DNA from: Anaerolineae bacterium
Lineage (GTDB): Bacteria; Chloroflexota; Anaerolineae; Anaerolineales; Villigracilaceae
Assembly (NCBI GenBank): GCA_003158885.1
Contig: PMLN01000158.1
Location: 1 to 6,449 of the forward strand
Reading direction: 5' to 3'
DNA length: 6,449 nucleotides
Position 1 is the first letter of the stretch; the number at the start of each line of letters is the position of its first letter. The position numbers and the translations under genes were made by a program. Below are positions 1 to 5,519 of the stretch, piece by piece. The notes beneath the pieces were generated by a model. That model was not told the DNA's origin. It did no database searches and saw only the letters and a program-made list of their open reading frames with translations.

Positions 1-81
1 CTTTCCGATTTATGCACCAATGCCGTCTCATTCCAAAACCGAAAGAAGGATGAGGAAGAGAAAAAAGAAAAAACTCAGTGA
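1..81 (+). CDS. Possible C-terminal tail of a gene entering from the left edge
   Basis: Frame 1 is open from the window edge for 26 codons and stops at TGA (79-81). The last residues are strongly charged (KKDEEEKKEKTQ), which resembles a disordered C-terminal tail. No domain can be recognised. Frame 2 is also open to about 145, but reads as low-complexity arginine/lysine and is less protein-like. The rest of 82-201 shows no gene, RNA or clear terminator. If real, this gene would converge on the zinc-ribbon gene. This is a weak call that needs the sequence to the left. Confidence 0.22.
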   Translation, partial: LSDLCTNAVSFQNRKKDEEEKKEKTQ

Positions 82-201
82 CTCCATATTCACGTGCCGC
101 GCTCTTCCGGTGTTATGGCAAAAGTCCTTCGATTTTTCCTGAAGTCATGGCCTAGCGTTGAGCGTCCTACCCTTCAAGCCTCACACCGTAGTTTCGTACC
201 A

Positions 202-257
202 CAACCATCCAACCATTCGACTATTTGACTATTTGACTACTTGACTACTTGACCACG
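202..257. repeat. Octanucleotide tandem repeat, seven drifting units
   Basis: Seven consecutive 8-bp units run without a gap: CAACCATC, CAACCATT, CGACTATT, TGACTATT, TGACTACT, TGACTACT, TGACCACG. Neighbouring units differ by zero to three bases, so the sequence drifts from one end to the other, as expected from slippage plus point mutation. The right end overlaps the 3' end of the minus-strand zinc-ribbon gene: its last codons and its TAG stop (245-247) are made of repeat. Because 8 is not a multiple of 3, the minus-strand TAGs fall in all three frames. Confidence 0.85.
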
Positions 258-1174
258 CGCGCTGATGCCTCGTGCCGTAGTTTTGTCCCGCAGATGCGGC
301 AGAAACGGTCGCCCTTGTGTGCACGAGTTCCGCATTGATGACAATACACTTCACTATCGGCTTCTTTTTCCAGGCGCGGCGAGCGCCGCTTATTCGAATT
401 TTTCCCGCCGCCTCCCACTTGCCAGAAATAAACCACGCATCCGCCAATAAGGAGTAAGCCCAGACCGCCAAGCAAATAAGGCACGGCCATGCTGACACTG
501 GACATGAAACTCCCCAACGTATTGGAACCGAGCGGCTGGGAGGGTTGGACCTGCAGGGAGGAAATGCTTAAAGCATCGCTGCTCTTTTCATAGTTCAGGG
601 AAAATAAAAGGACAGTCCCTGCGCTCTCCGCACCGAAATCGTGGCTGAAATATTTCATGGTGTCGTTCCGGATTTCGGAAGTAGTGAGCGTCGGCGCAAT
701 TTGAAGGTTCCTTGCCCCGACCGGTTGTTGAACGGTCAGCTTGAAATCGTCCACGTTATAATCCGTGATCCATTTATATCGATACGTGCGCGTCTTCCCA
801 TCTTTTTGGATTGGATCATAATATTCAAGATGGATGGCCGGGCCCTTGGCTTTAACGGTCAGGTTCAGTGTATTGGTTTGCGACTGGACGGAATAATTAA
901 TGCCCTGATCGGAAACCGTATCCATGGTGGCCCCCACCGCCAGTGCAGAAGGTCCCACGGCCATCGGAGGAAGGTGAAAGACCAGCGTGGCAGGCAGGCT
1001 GGTATCTGGGGATAATGTAATATAGTTGATCACCAGGACGCTGTTGGGCTTGTCAAATTCAGGCCACAGTTCCACCTGAAAGCTTGATATTTTTATCGCG
1101 CTGCCTGCAGCCCGGGCGGGAAGCGGCAGGATCCATATTCCCAGGAAGATCAAAACAGCCAACCACCTACGCAT
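245..1174 (-). CDS. Secreted/membrane-anchored protein with C-terminal zinc ribbon
   Basis: 309 residues, family not recognised. Residues 1-22 form a typical Sec signal peptide (MRRW, a hydrophobic core, then PARA before AG). Residues 23-228 are a beta-rich, Ser/Thr-rich region predicted to lie outside the membrane. Residues about 231-252 are a transmembrane helix, followed by a basic stretch (KNSNKRRSPR). A four-cysteine zinc ribbon closes the protein (C278, C281, C292, C295; CHQC and CRIC). This gives an outside domain, one membrane anchor and a cytoplasmic zinc-binding knuckle. The ATG at 1172-1174 is preferred over GTG at 1178-1180, because GGAGG lies 5 nt before the ATG but abuts the GTG. 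It stands alone on the minus strand, separated from panE by a hairpin repeat. A sensor, scaffold or envelope role is possible but not shown. Confidence 0.85.
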   Translation of the reverse strand: MRRWLAVLIFLGIWILPLPARAAGSAIKISSFQVELWPEFDKPNSVLVINYITLSPDTSLPATLVFHLPPMAVGPSALAVGATMDTVSDQGINYSVQSQTNTLNLTVKAKGPAIHLEYYDPIQKDGKTRTYRYKWITDYNVDDFKLTVQQPVGARNLQIAPTLTTSEIRNDTMKYFSHDFGAESAGTVLLFSLNYEKSSDALSISSLQVQPSQPLGSNTLGSFMSSVSMAVPYLLGGLGLLLIGGCVVYFWQVGGGGKNSNKRRSPRLEKEADSEVYCHQCGTRAHKGDRFCRICGTKLRHEASARVVK

Positions 1175-1179
1175 GAACA

Positions 1180-1184
1180 CCTCC
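1180..1184 (-). promoter_or_regulatory. Shine-Dalgarno site deciding the zinc-ribbon gene start
   Basis: On the minus strand this reads GGAGG. It is 5 nt from the ATG at 1172-1174, a normal spacing. The in-frame GTG two codons earlier would touch the site and could not use it. It therefore fixes the start at 1174 and gives a signal peptide beginning MRRW. Confidence 0.75.
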
Positions 1185-1275
1185 GAATTAGAACTGGTTT
1201 ATCTTACCATGCAAGAGGCAGTCGAGGCATTCTTAACAAAAATGGGGAGTGGAAAAAATAGTGGGTTCATTAATT

Positions 1276-1343
1276 TTCACCACGGAGATCACAGAGAAAA
1301 ATGAAGGAAAAAACTCTGTGTTCTCCGTGTGCTCTGTGTTGAA
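1276..1343. repeat. Palindromic repeat, family A copy 1 (strong hairpin)
   Basis: A 68-bp palindromic element bounded by TTCACCACGGAG and a complementary GTGTTGAA end. The inner arms CACGGAGATCACAGAG (1281-1296) and CTCTGTGTTCTCCGTG (1314-1329) pair over 16 positions with one mismatch and leave a 17-nt loop. The plus strand reads FTTEITE...FSVCSVLN with no stop; the minus strand is open in an equivalent frame. The second copy is inside panE (1927-2012). Copy 1 begins 28 bp downstream of the panE stop and could act as a 3' hairpin for the panB-panE transcript, although no U-tract follows it. Repeats of this look are, from recall, common in Anaerolineae and other environmental genomes. Confidence 0.85.
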
Positions 1344-1370
1344 TAATGCAAGGATGGAGGAGGGAAAAAT

Positions 1371-2378
1371 TCATTTTGCTTGGGTCATGGCCAGAATCAA
1401 CTGCCAGAAGGTGGAATTGATGGGGGTGGGTGTGTGATGGCGCTTTCCCATACGCGCGACGGCGCCGCAAATCGCATCGATCTCGGTGGGCGCGCCGCGC
1501 CGGATATCCTGCAGCATGGAGGAATGATTGCCCGCCGTCTTGCGCGCCACATCCTCCACGGCTTCGGCGGGGTCGCTGAATGGCAGGGTCACTTTTTCGG
1601 CGGATGCGACCATGGCGGCTTCTTCCGCCAACGCGCGCATCAGTCCGCGCGCGGCGGGACGCTGGAGCAATTCGCCGTTGGTCACCTTTAATAATGCGGT
1701 CAATGGGTTGATGGCGGCGTTGATGACCAGCTTGCCCCATATCAGGCTTTGCGCGTCTTCCAGGATTTCCACTTTGAATTTTGCGGCTTTCAAGGCTTCT
1801 TCCAGCGGGGCGATGGCGGGATGCGCTTCGATGGATATTTTGCCCTCTCCCCCAGCCTTGACCAGCCCCGGCCCCAGCAAAGTTGCTCCGGTGGTGGTGC
1901 TTCCCAATGCCACCCGCGAGACTCTATTCACCACAGAGCGCACAGAACGCGCAGAGAGCGCAGAGTCTTTACCATTTCTTTTATCGGTGTTCTCCGCGCG
2001 CTGTGTGGTGAAATCATCGTCAAGGGTTCTTGCCAATATCTGGCGGTTGCCCAGCCCGTTTTGCAAAGTGACCGCCAATCCATCCTCTGCCAAACATTCC
2101 GCCAACTGGCGCCCTGCGCGTTCCGTCTGCCACGCTTTGACCAGCACGATGGCGTACTTTGCGCCCCGGCATTCATTGGGATCAGCGGTGGCACGGACCG
2201 GGAAGGCATGTTCATATCCATCCGCGCCGGTCAAGCGCGCGCCGTTTTGCCGCAGGGCCGATAAGCCGGCCGGCCATGTGCCAAGCATGGTGACGCTGTA
2301 TCCGCTGGCGGTCAGGCGCGCCGCGAACAGTGTCGCCAGCGCGCCCGTGCCAAGGATGAGAATGGGCTGCCTATCCAT
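1371..2378 (-). CDS. panE: 2-dehydropantoate 2-reductase with in-frame repeat insertion
   Basis: Cytoplasmic ketopantoate reductase (ApbA/PanE family). It reduces 2-dehydropantoate to D-pantoate with NADPH, the step after PanB on the way to pantothenate and coenzyme A. The Rossmann glycine motif GTGALA is at 10-15. The catalytic-type lysine is K81 (VLVKAWQ), NGLGN is 107-111, and TTTGATLLGPG is 161-171. The C-terminal helical domain carries K216, N220 and N224 (GKLVINAAINPLTAL) and SSMLQDIRRGAPTEID with E299, matching the E. coli K176/N180/N184/E256 pattern. It is 335 residues against about 300-310 for the family; the excess is a block near 123-151 encoded by a palindromic repeat. The ATG has only a weak upstream SD (GGGA). 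It lies 258 bp downstream of panB on the same strand, with a MITE-like element between them. Confidence 0.95.
   Translation of the reverse strand: MDRQPILILGTGALATLFAARLTASGYSVTMLGTWPAGLSALRQNGARLTGADGYEHAFPVRATADPNECRGAKYAIVLVKAWQTERAGRQLAECLAEDGLAVTLQNGLGNRQILARTLDDDFTTQRAENTDKRNGKDSALSARSVRSVVNRVSRVALGSTTTGATLLGPGLVKAGGEGKISIEAHPAIAPLEEALKAAKFKVEILEDAQSLIWGKLVINAAINPLTALLKVTNGELLQRPAARGLMRALAEEAAMVASAEKVTLPFSDPAEAVEDVARKTAGNHSSMLQDIRRGAPTEIDAICGAVARMGKRHHTPTPINSTFWQLILAMTQAK
1927..2012 (-). repeat. Palindromic repeat, family A copy 2, inside panE coding sequence
   Basis: The 9-bp ends TTCACCACA (1927-1935) and TGTGGTGAA (2004-2012) are perfectly inverted. The match continues inward: 22 bases (1927-1948) pair with 24 bases (1989-2012) around one mismatch and a small bulge. 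In the panE frame it reads FTTQRAENTD...SVRSVVN with no stop; the opposite strand reads FTTERTERAES...ARCVVK, also without a stop. The start motif FTT and the SV..V end match family A copy 1. It encodes about 29 residues, located between the NGLGN motif and the RVALGSTTTG strand of PanE, where the family normally has a short loop. Removing 87 bp would leave a continuous PanE of about 306 residues. Confidence 0.88.
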
Positions 2379-2388
2379 ATTTATATCC

Positions 2389-2399
2389 CGGAATCCAAC
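2389..2399 (+). repeat. Target-site duplication, left copy
   Basis: CGGAATCCAAC, identical to 2563-2573 on the other side of the MITE-like element. The final C may instead be the first base of the terminal inverted repeat, so the duplication is 10 or 11 bp. This copy lies just upstream of the panE start, so the native panE leader was kept after insertion. Confidence 0.75.
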
Positions 2400-2562
2400 A
2401 TGGCCTTCTCAAAGTCCATGGCGAATCTATGTTTTGTCATTTTTTTAACGCGAAGCACGCAAAGTTCGCTAAGATTCTTGTTTTTTCTTTGCGCTCGCCT
2501 GCCCTTTGTTCTTTGAGGGTCGCGAGCTTTGCGGTTCCTTTTCTGATCTTGAGAAAACCATG
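2399..2562. mobile_element. MITE-like element, family B copy 1, with inverted ends and target duplication
   Basis: A 164-bp non-coding element between panB and panE. The left end CATGGCCTTCTCAA (2399-2412) is inverted at the right end (2549-2562, complement CATGGTTTTCTCAA) with 12 of 14 matches. An inner inverted repeat, ACGCAAAGTTCGC (2457-2469) and GCGAGCTTTGCGG (2522-2534), matches at 11 of 13. It is flanked by CGGAATCCAAC on both sides. It encodes no transposase, so it would have to be mobilised in trans. Ends beginning CAT plus a 10-12 bp duplication are known for IS4-family subgroups such as IS231; assignment to that family is only inference. Its relative at 5240-5443 shares both ends. 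Confidence 0.8.
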
Positions 2563-2573
2563 CGGAATCCAAC
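2563..2573 (+). repeat. Target-site duplication, right copy
   Basis: CGGAATCCAAC, identical to 2389-2399, directly after the right terminal inverted repeat. With the left copy it marks a probable transposition event into the panB-panE spacer. The empty spacer would have been about 84 bp. Confidence 0.75.
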
Positions 2574-2575
2574 GA

Positions 2576-2611
2576 AGCCTGTTGTGGATTCTCGAAGTCA
2601 GCCCACAGGCT
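2576..2611 (-). other. Possible hairpin downstream of panB
   Basis: AGCCTGT (2576-2582) and ACAGGCT (2605-2611) are perfect inverted copies around a 22-nt loop; a neighbouring GG and CC could extend the stem. It lies 26 nt after the panB stop on the transcribed strand. No U-tract follows, so it is not a standard intrinsic terminator. It may be an mRNA stability or processing structure, or chance. Confidence 0.3.
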
Positions 2612-2636
2612 GCACCCCGCAGATTTCGGACTCCGT

Positions 2637-3539
2637 TTAATCCATTTCCTTTTGCAACGCATCCCACTCCTTATCATCCATCTCTACTGAATGTTCATCC
2701 GCCGGGAAACGTTTCATCTGTACATCTTGAATGTATTCGCCAAAGGCGCGCTGCATTTCGCCGTGGAAGTCCGCATATTTCCTGACAAACTTCGGTGTGA
2801 AGCGGTCAAAGAGACCCAGCAGGTCATGAGTGACCAGCACCTGCCCATCACATCCAACGCCCGCACCGATACCGATGGTCGGAACGGAAAGTTTCTTAGA
2901 AATCAATCCAGCAAGCCGCGCCGGAACGGATTCAAGCACGATGCTGAAACATCCGGCTTCTTCGAGAAGCAAGGCATCCTCGAACAGGCGCTTCGCCGCG
3001 GGTGCAGTCTTCCCCTGCGGACGGAATCCGCCGAGCTGGTTGACCGACTGCGGCGTAAGACCCAGGTGACCCATCACGGGAATCCCTGCACCGACAATGG
3101 CACGCACCGCTTCGAGGCGTTCGCGCCCGCCTTCCAGCTTGACCGCATCCATGCCGCCCTCCTGCAAGAATCTTCCGGCGTTACGAACCGCTTCTTCGGT
3201 CGAAGCCTGATACGACATAAACGGCATGTCGCCGATCAGGAGCGCAAACTTTGCACCGCGTGCCACGGCTTTGCAGTGGTGGATCATATCCTGCATGGTG
3301 ACCGGTAAGGTGTTTTGATAACCAAGCACCACCATCCCCAGCGAATCGCCGACCAGGATCGAATCGATCCCGGCCTGGTCTTCCGCCAGCGCGGTGGGAT
3401 AATCGTAGGCAGTCAACATGGTGATCGGCTCACCATGTGCCTTCTTTTGGCGAAACGTCGTGGTTGTCGCTTTTTTACGTTGGGGCGCGCCCGTACTGAT
3501 GACGGTGGCGGTGGTTAAAACAGGAGCAATTGTAGACAT
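2637..3539 (-). CDS. panB: 3-methyl-2-oxobutanoate hydroxymethyltransferase
   Basis: Ketopantoate hydroxymethyltransferase, a cytoplasmic TIM-barrel enzyme. It transfers a hydroxymethyl group from 5,10-methylenetetrahydrofolate to 2-oxoisovalerate, giving 2-dehydropantoate, the substrate of the PanE encoded next. All signature residues are present: MLTAYDYPTA (41-50), VGDS with D65 and S66, GDMPF with D104, KLEGG with K134 and E136, GHLGLTPQS (157-165) and VLE with E203. These match the Mg2+ and substrate ligands D45, S46, D84, K112, E114 and E181 of the E. coli enzyme. The 300 residues include an N-terminal extension of about 20 and an acidic tail. The start is well supported by GGAGG (3545-3549) 5 nt upstream. 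It is first of a panB-panE pair and divergent from the YtxH-like gene. No panC or panD is in the window. Confidence 0.97.
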   Translation of the reverse strand: MSTIAPVLTTATVISTGAPQRKKATTTTFRQKKAHGEPITMLTAYDYPTALAEDQAGIDSILVGDSLGMVVLGYQNTLPVTMQDMIHHCKAVARGAKFALLIGDMPFMSYQASTEEAVRNAGRFLQEGGMDAVKLEGGRERLEAVRAIVGAGIPVMGHLGLTPQSVNQLGGFRPQGKTAPAAKRLFEDALLLEEAGCFSIVLESVPARLAGLISKKLSVPTIGIGAGVGCDGQVLVTHDLLGLFDRFTPKFVRKYADFHGEMQRAFGEYIQDVQMKRFPADEHSVEMDDKEWDALQKEMD

Positions 3540-3663
3540 GGTATCCTCCGATAAAAGGTAGGAGCCGTTTGTGCGCGATCTCCCCGTTTGCCGCGCCGTG
3601 TACAGCCTGGGATTTGGTTTACCCCGTCGCGTTCATCAGGATACGCGCGGGAGACTGTATTAT

Positions 3664-3691
3664 TCCACAAAATCGAATTTTCGCCTATAAT
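3664..3691 (+). promoter_or_regulatory. Putative sigma-70-type promoter for the YtxH-like gene
   Basis: A perfect TATAAT (3686-3691) is preceded, after 16 bp, by TCCACA (3664-3669; 4 of 6 to TTGACA). It lies 57 bp before the YtxH-like ATG, in the divergent spacer shared with panB. No convincing promoter for panB was found on the other strand. Confidence 0.5.
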
Positions 3692-3748
3692 AAATTTGTC
3701 AGAAGAATCTTCACCCTTTGTCTTGCGGTGAAACATAAGGAGAATGAT

Positions 3749-3967
3749 ATGCGTCGGATGTTTGGATTTATGATCGGAATTGTGGTTGGGGCTTTGATCG
3801 GCTCGACGGTTGCGCTTCTGCTTGCTCCGGAAACCGGCGAAAAATTCAGAAGCGAACTGCGCGCACGTGGTGAAATCCTGGTTAACGATGTGCGCAACGC
3901 GGCCGAGGCCCGCCGCATCGAGTTGACGGAACAATTGGAATCCATGCGCGCCCCGCGCACCAGCTAA
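3749..3967 (+). CDS. YtxH-like small membrane protein
   Basis: 72 residues. Residues about 5-26 form a glycine-rich hydrophobic helix (GFMIGIVVGALIGSTVALLL), followed by APETGEKFRSELRAR. The pattern of a glycine-zipper membrane helix, then AP-x-[ST]-G and a charged amphipathic helix is the hallmark of the YtxH family, formerly labelled gas-vesicle-like. The ATG at 3749 has AAGGAG (3737-3742) 6 nt upstream, so the longer open frame starting at 3569 is not the real start. YtxH proteins are linked to envelope or general stress in Firmicutes; no biochemical role is established and none is claimed here. It is a single gene with its own putative promoter, and ends 17 bp from the convergent glycosyltransferase gene. 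Confidence 0.85.
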   Translation: MRRMFGFMIGIVVGALIGSTVALLLAPETGEKFRSELRARGEILVNDVRNAAEARRIELTEQLESMRAPRTS

Positions 3968-3976
3968 CCTGCAAGT

Positions 3977-4004
3977 ATTACGCTTTACGTTTTTAGTTTT
4001 ACTT
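3977..4004. repeat. Heptanucleotide tandem repeat at the glycosyltransferase 3' end
   Basis: Four adjoining 7-bp units: ATTACGC, TTTACGT, TTTTAGT, TTTACTT. The last codons of the minus-strand glycosyltransferase (VKLKT) and its TAA stop (3985-3987) are built from it. It also fills most of the 17-bp convergent gap after the YtxH-like gene. The units are degenerate, so this is less certain than the octamer tract. Confidence 0.6.
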
Positions 4005-5160
4005 TTTGATAGAATTCCTCAACGCGCCTCATCGTGCTCCCATATTCCGCGCGTTCGTTGATGATTCGCTGGTTTAAACCTGCGGCTTGATTCCGCAGGT
4101 TTTTGTTTCCCAGGCCCTGCAGGATGGAATCCGCAAGTTTTTGCGGATCGGTTGCATCGGTGAGCAGGCCGTTCTTCCCGTTTGTGATCCATTCGCGAAT
4201 CGAATCCAAATCCCCTGCAATGGGAAAACATCCGCAGGCCATCCCTTCGAGCAGGGAATTGGGCGTGCCATCGTGAATACCGGCCGAGACGACAACCTGC
4301 GCGCGGCGAAAAACATCCGCCATTTGATCATGAGGCAGTGCCGGCAGCAATTCGACCGATGCGCGGATGTTAAGTCTATTCACCCATTGCAAGGCCTGTG
4401 ATTCGCCGGCCATGGAGGCACACACAAACTTTGCGTTGGGGTATTGCTTCAATACCAAAGGAATAGCCTGAAAGAAAACGTCGTTGCGGACATAAGTCCG
4501 GAAACCGCGCGGGTTGAAGATCACCGGCTCATCCACCGGCTGTGAGGGCGGGTGGAACACATCCGTGCGAATGCCGCCATTGCCGGGTGTGACCAGGTTA
4601 GGCTTGGATGGTTCAAAACCCCATTGCTTCGCCAGCCGGATATCCCGGTAGCAATCGGCTTGCAGCGCATCGGCCACGCTCATGGTCCAACGGGTGTAGT
4701 GACTCATCAGTGAAGTGGAGGGCGCGTGAAGCGTGAAGTCGTTGCCCCACACCGAAACCAGCAGCGGCGTTCCATTATATGCATCCGCGGCCAACATGCC
4801 CTCGTAGGGAATTCTCATGGCGTGGATCAAATCAGGTTTCACACGTTCGATGAAGCCGCGTAATCTTTTCGAGGCGCGCGAAATCGTTAAAGGCCCCAGG
4901 AAATGCCGGATCACGGCGCGCAGGTGGATGGTTTGTGCCGAGCCAAGTCGAAGCGCCGAGGATGAAGCGGTTCGCGGCGCGGCGGGCGCTTTCTTCGCTC
5001 CGCTAAAAGCCACAGGCGTGATCTCCAGCCCTTTAAGCGGAAAATCGGCCGCACATTGGAACGTGGAAGCCAGATAGACTTCATCGTTCTGTACCGCAAA
5101 ATACCTGATCCAATTTTGGGCAATGGGAGAACGTCCGTCGGCTACAAAGAGAATTCGCAT
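3985..5160 (-). CDS. Glycosyltransferase, GT4-type (GT-B fold)
   Basis: 391 residues, likely a cytoplasmic retaining glycosyltransferase that moves a sugar from a nucleotide-sugar donor in polysaccharide or glycolipid synthesis. The N-terminal acceptor-side domain starts MRILFVADGRSP and includes KPDLIHAMRIPYEG (108-121) and SVWGNDF (136-142). The C-terminal donor domain carries NPRGFRTYVRND (216-227) and the GT4 signature HDGTPNSLLEGMACG (296-310), with E305 conserved and D297 in place of the usual first glutamate of the EX7E motif. The sugar and acceptor cannot be told. The ATG at 5158-5160 is chosen because MRILFVADG is the normal family N-terminus. An upstream TTG (5251-5253) would add 31 residues encoded by tandem repeat and mobile-element end. 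No clear Shine-Dalgarno precedes the ATG. Confidence 0.9.
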   Translation of the reverse strand: MRILFVADGRSPIAQNWIRYFAVQNDEVYLASTFQCAADFPLKGLEITPVAFSGAKKAPAAPRTASSSALRLGSAQTIHLRAVIRHFLGPLTISRASKRLRGFIERVKPDLIHAMRIPYEGMLAADAYNGTPLLVSVWGNDFTLHAPSTSLMSHYTRWTMSVADALQADCYRDIRLAKQWGFEPSKPNLVTPGNGGIRTDVFHPPSQPVDEPVIFNPRGFRTYVRNDVFFQAIPLVLKQYPNAKFVCASMAGESQALQWVNRLNIRASVELLPALPHDQMADVFRRAQVVVSAGIHDGTPNSLLEGMACGCFPIAGDLDSIREWITNGKNGLLTDATDPQKLADSILQGLGNKNLRNQAAGLNQRIINERAEYGSTMRRVEEFYQKVKLKT

Positions 5161-5183
5161 AGTGTCAAGATACGGAAGCAGGA

Positions 5184-5239
5184 AATGGGAATTCTGGAAT
5201 TGGGAATCGGTATTCGTTATTCGGGAATCGGGGTTGGGA
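5184..5239. repeat. Heptanucleotide tandem repeat upstream of the glycosyltransferase
   Basis: Eight 7-bp units of consensus AATYGGG: AATGGGA, ATTCTGG, AATTGGG, AATCGGT, ATTCGTT, ATTCGGG, AATCGGG, GTTGGGA. It begins 23 bp upstream of the glycosyltransferase ATG and ends exactly where the family B element starts. A short inverted piece with the same unit (CATTCCC, GATTCCC) appears at 5387-5400. Heptamer tandem repeats of this general type are known as STRRs in cyanobacteria. It is part of the gene-free stretch 5161-5519. Confidence 0.75.
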
Positions 5240-5443
5240 AATGGCTTTCTCAAAGTCCATGGTGAACCAATGTTTTATCATTTTTTCAACGCGAAGTGTG
5301 CCAGAAAAAAAGGAATCTTGGCATCCTTCCCCGGTTCGTTTTATTACTCTGAGAAATCCTTCCTCCATCATCCATTTAGCAATTACCATTCCCGATTCCC
5401 TTTGCGAACTTTGCGGTTCGTGCTCTGATTTTGGTAACGTCAT
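5240..5443. mobile_element. MITE-like element, family B copy 2, degraded
   Basis: The first 56 bases (5241-5296) match 2400-2455 of copy 1 at 50 positions. The right part 5404-5433 matches 2522-2551 at 25 of 30. The left end AATGGCTTTCTCAA is close to the copy 1 terminal repeat, but the right end is degraded and no target duplication is visible. The middle is unrelated to copy 1 and about 40 bp longer. It takes up most of the gene-free stretch 5161-5519 between the divergent glycosyltransferase and response-regulator genes, where no other gene or RNA was seen. Confidence 0.7.
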
Positions 5444-5458
5444 ACTCCCCACTATACC
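5431..5458 (+). promoter_or_regulatory. Putative promoter for the response regulator-ugd pair
   Basis: TTGGTA (5431-5436; 4 of 6 to TTGACA), then 16 bp, then TATACC (5453-5458; 4 of 6 to TATAAT), about 60 bp before the response-regulator ATG. The -35-like box lies within the right end of the family B element and the -10-like box lies outside it. Weak consensus; no other candidate was better. Confidence 0.33.
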
Positions 5459-5519
5459 AGAAGTTGCCCTCATTAGTAAGCCGTAGTATCATTGGGCAGT
5501 TTGTGGCGAGAAATCACAC

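Noticed and set aside
50..100. AAAAAACTCAGTGACTCC resembling the middle of the family A repeat
   Set aside because: The similarity is limited to an A-rich stretch and a few bases; the complementary left arm is missing, so a degenerate copy cannot be supported.
187..292. Short similar sequences CGTAGTTTCGTACCACA (187-203) and CGTAGTTTTGTCCCGCA (276-292), suggesting a duplicated zinc-ribbon end (CGTKLR)
   Set aside because: Only 14 of 17 bases match, the first copy is out of frame with the gene and beyond its stop, and no further cysteine pair follows. Probably chance.
2379..2412. TTGAGA in the left end of the MITE-like element as a -35 box for panE
   Set aside because: The only -10-like sequence at a usable distance abuts the panE ATG, so transcription would start inside the gene.
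1528..2448. Long plus-strand open frame (306 codons) opposite panE
   Set aside because: It is the antisense of panE, which has clear family motifs. The open frame comes from GC-rich codon structure plus the palindromic repeat, and its translation has no recognisable domain.
2381..2677. Minus-strand open frame with a peptide (MTKHRFAMDFEKAM) also found in the frame at 5165-5473
   Set aside because: The shared peptide comes from the shared left end of the family B elements. Differences between copies change amino acids freely (T/I, R/W, A/T, M/I), so there is no sign of selection for protein.
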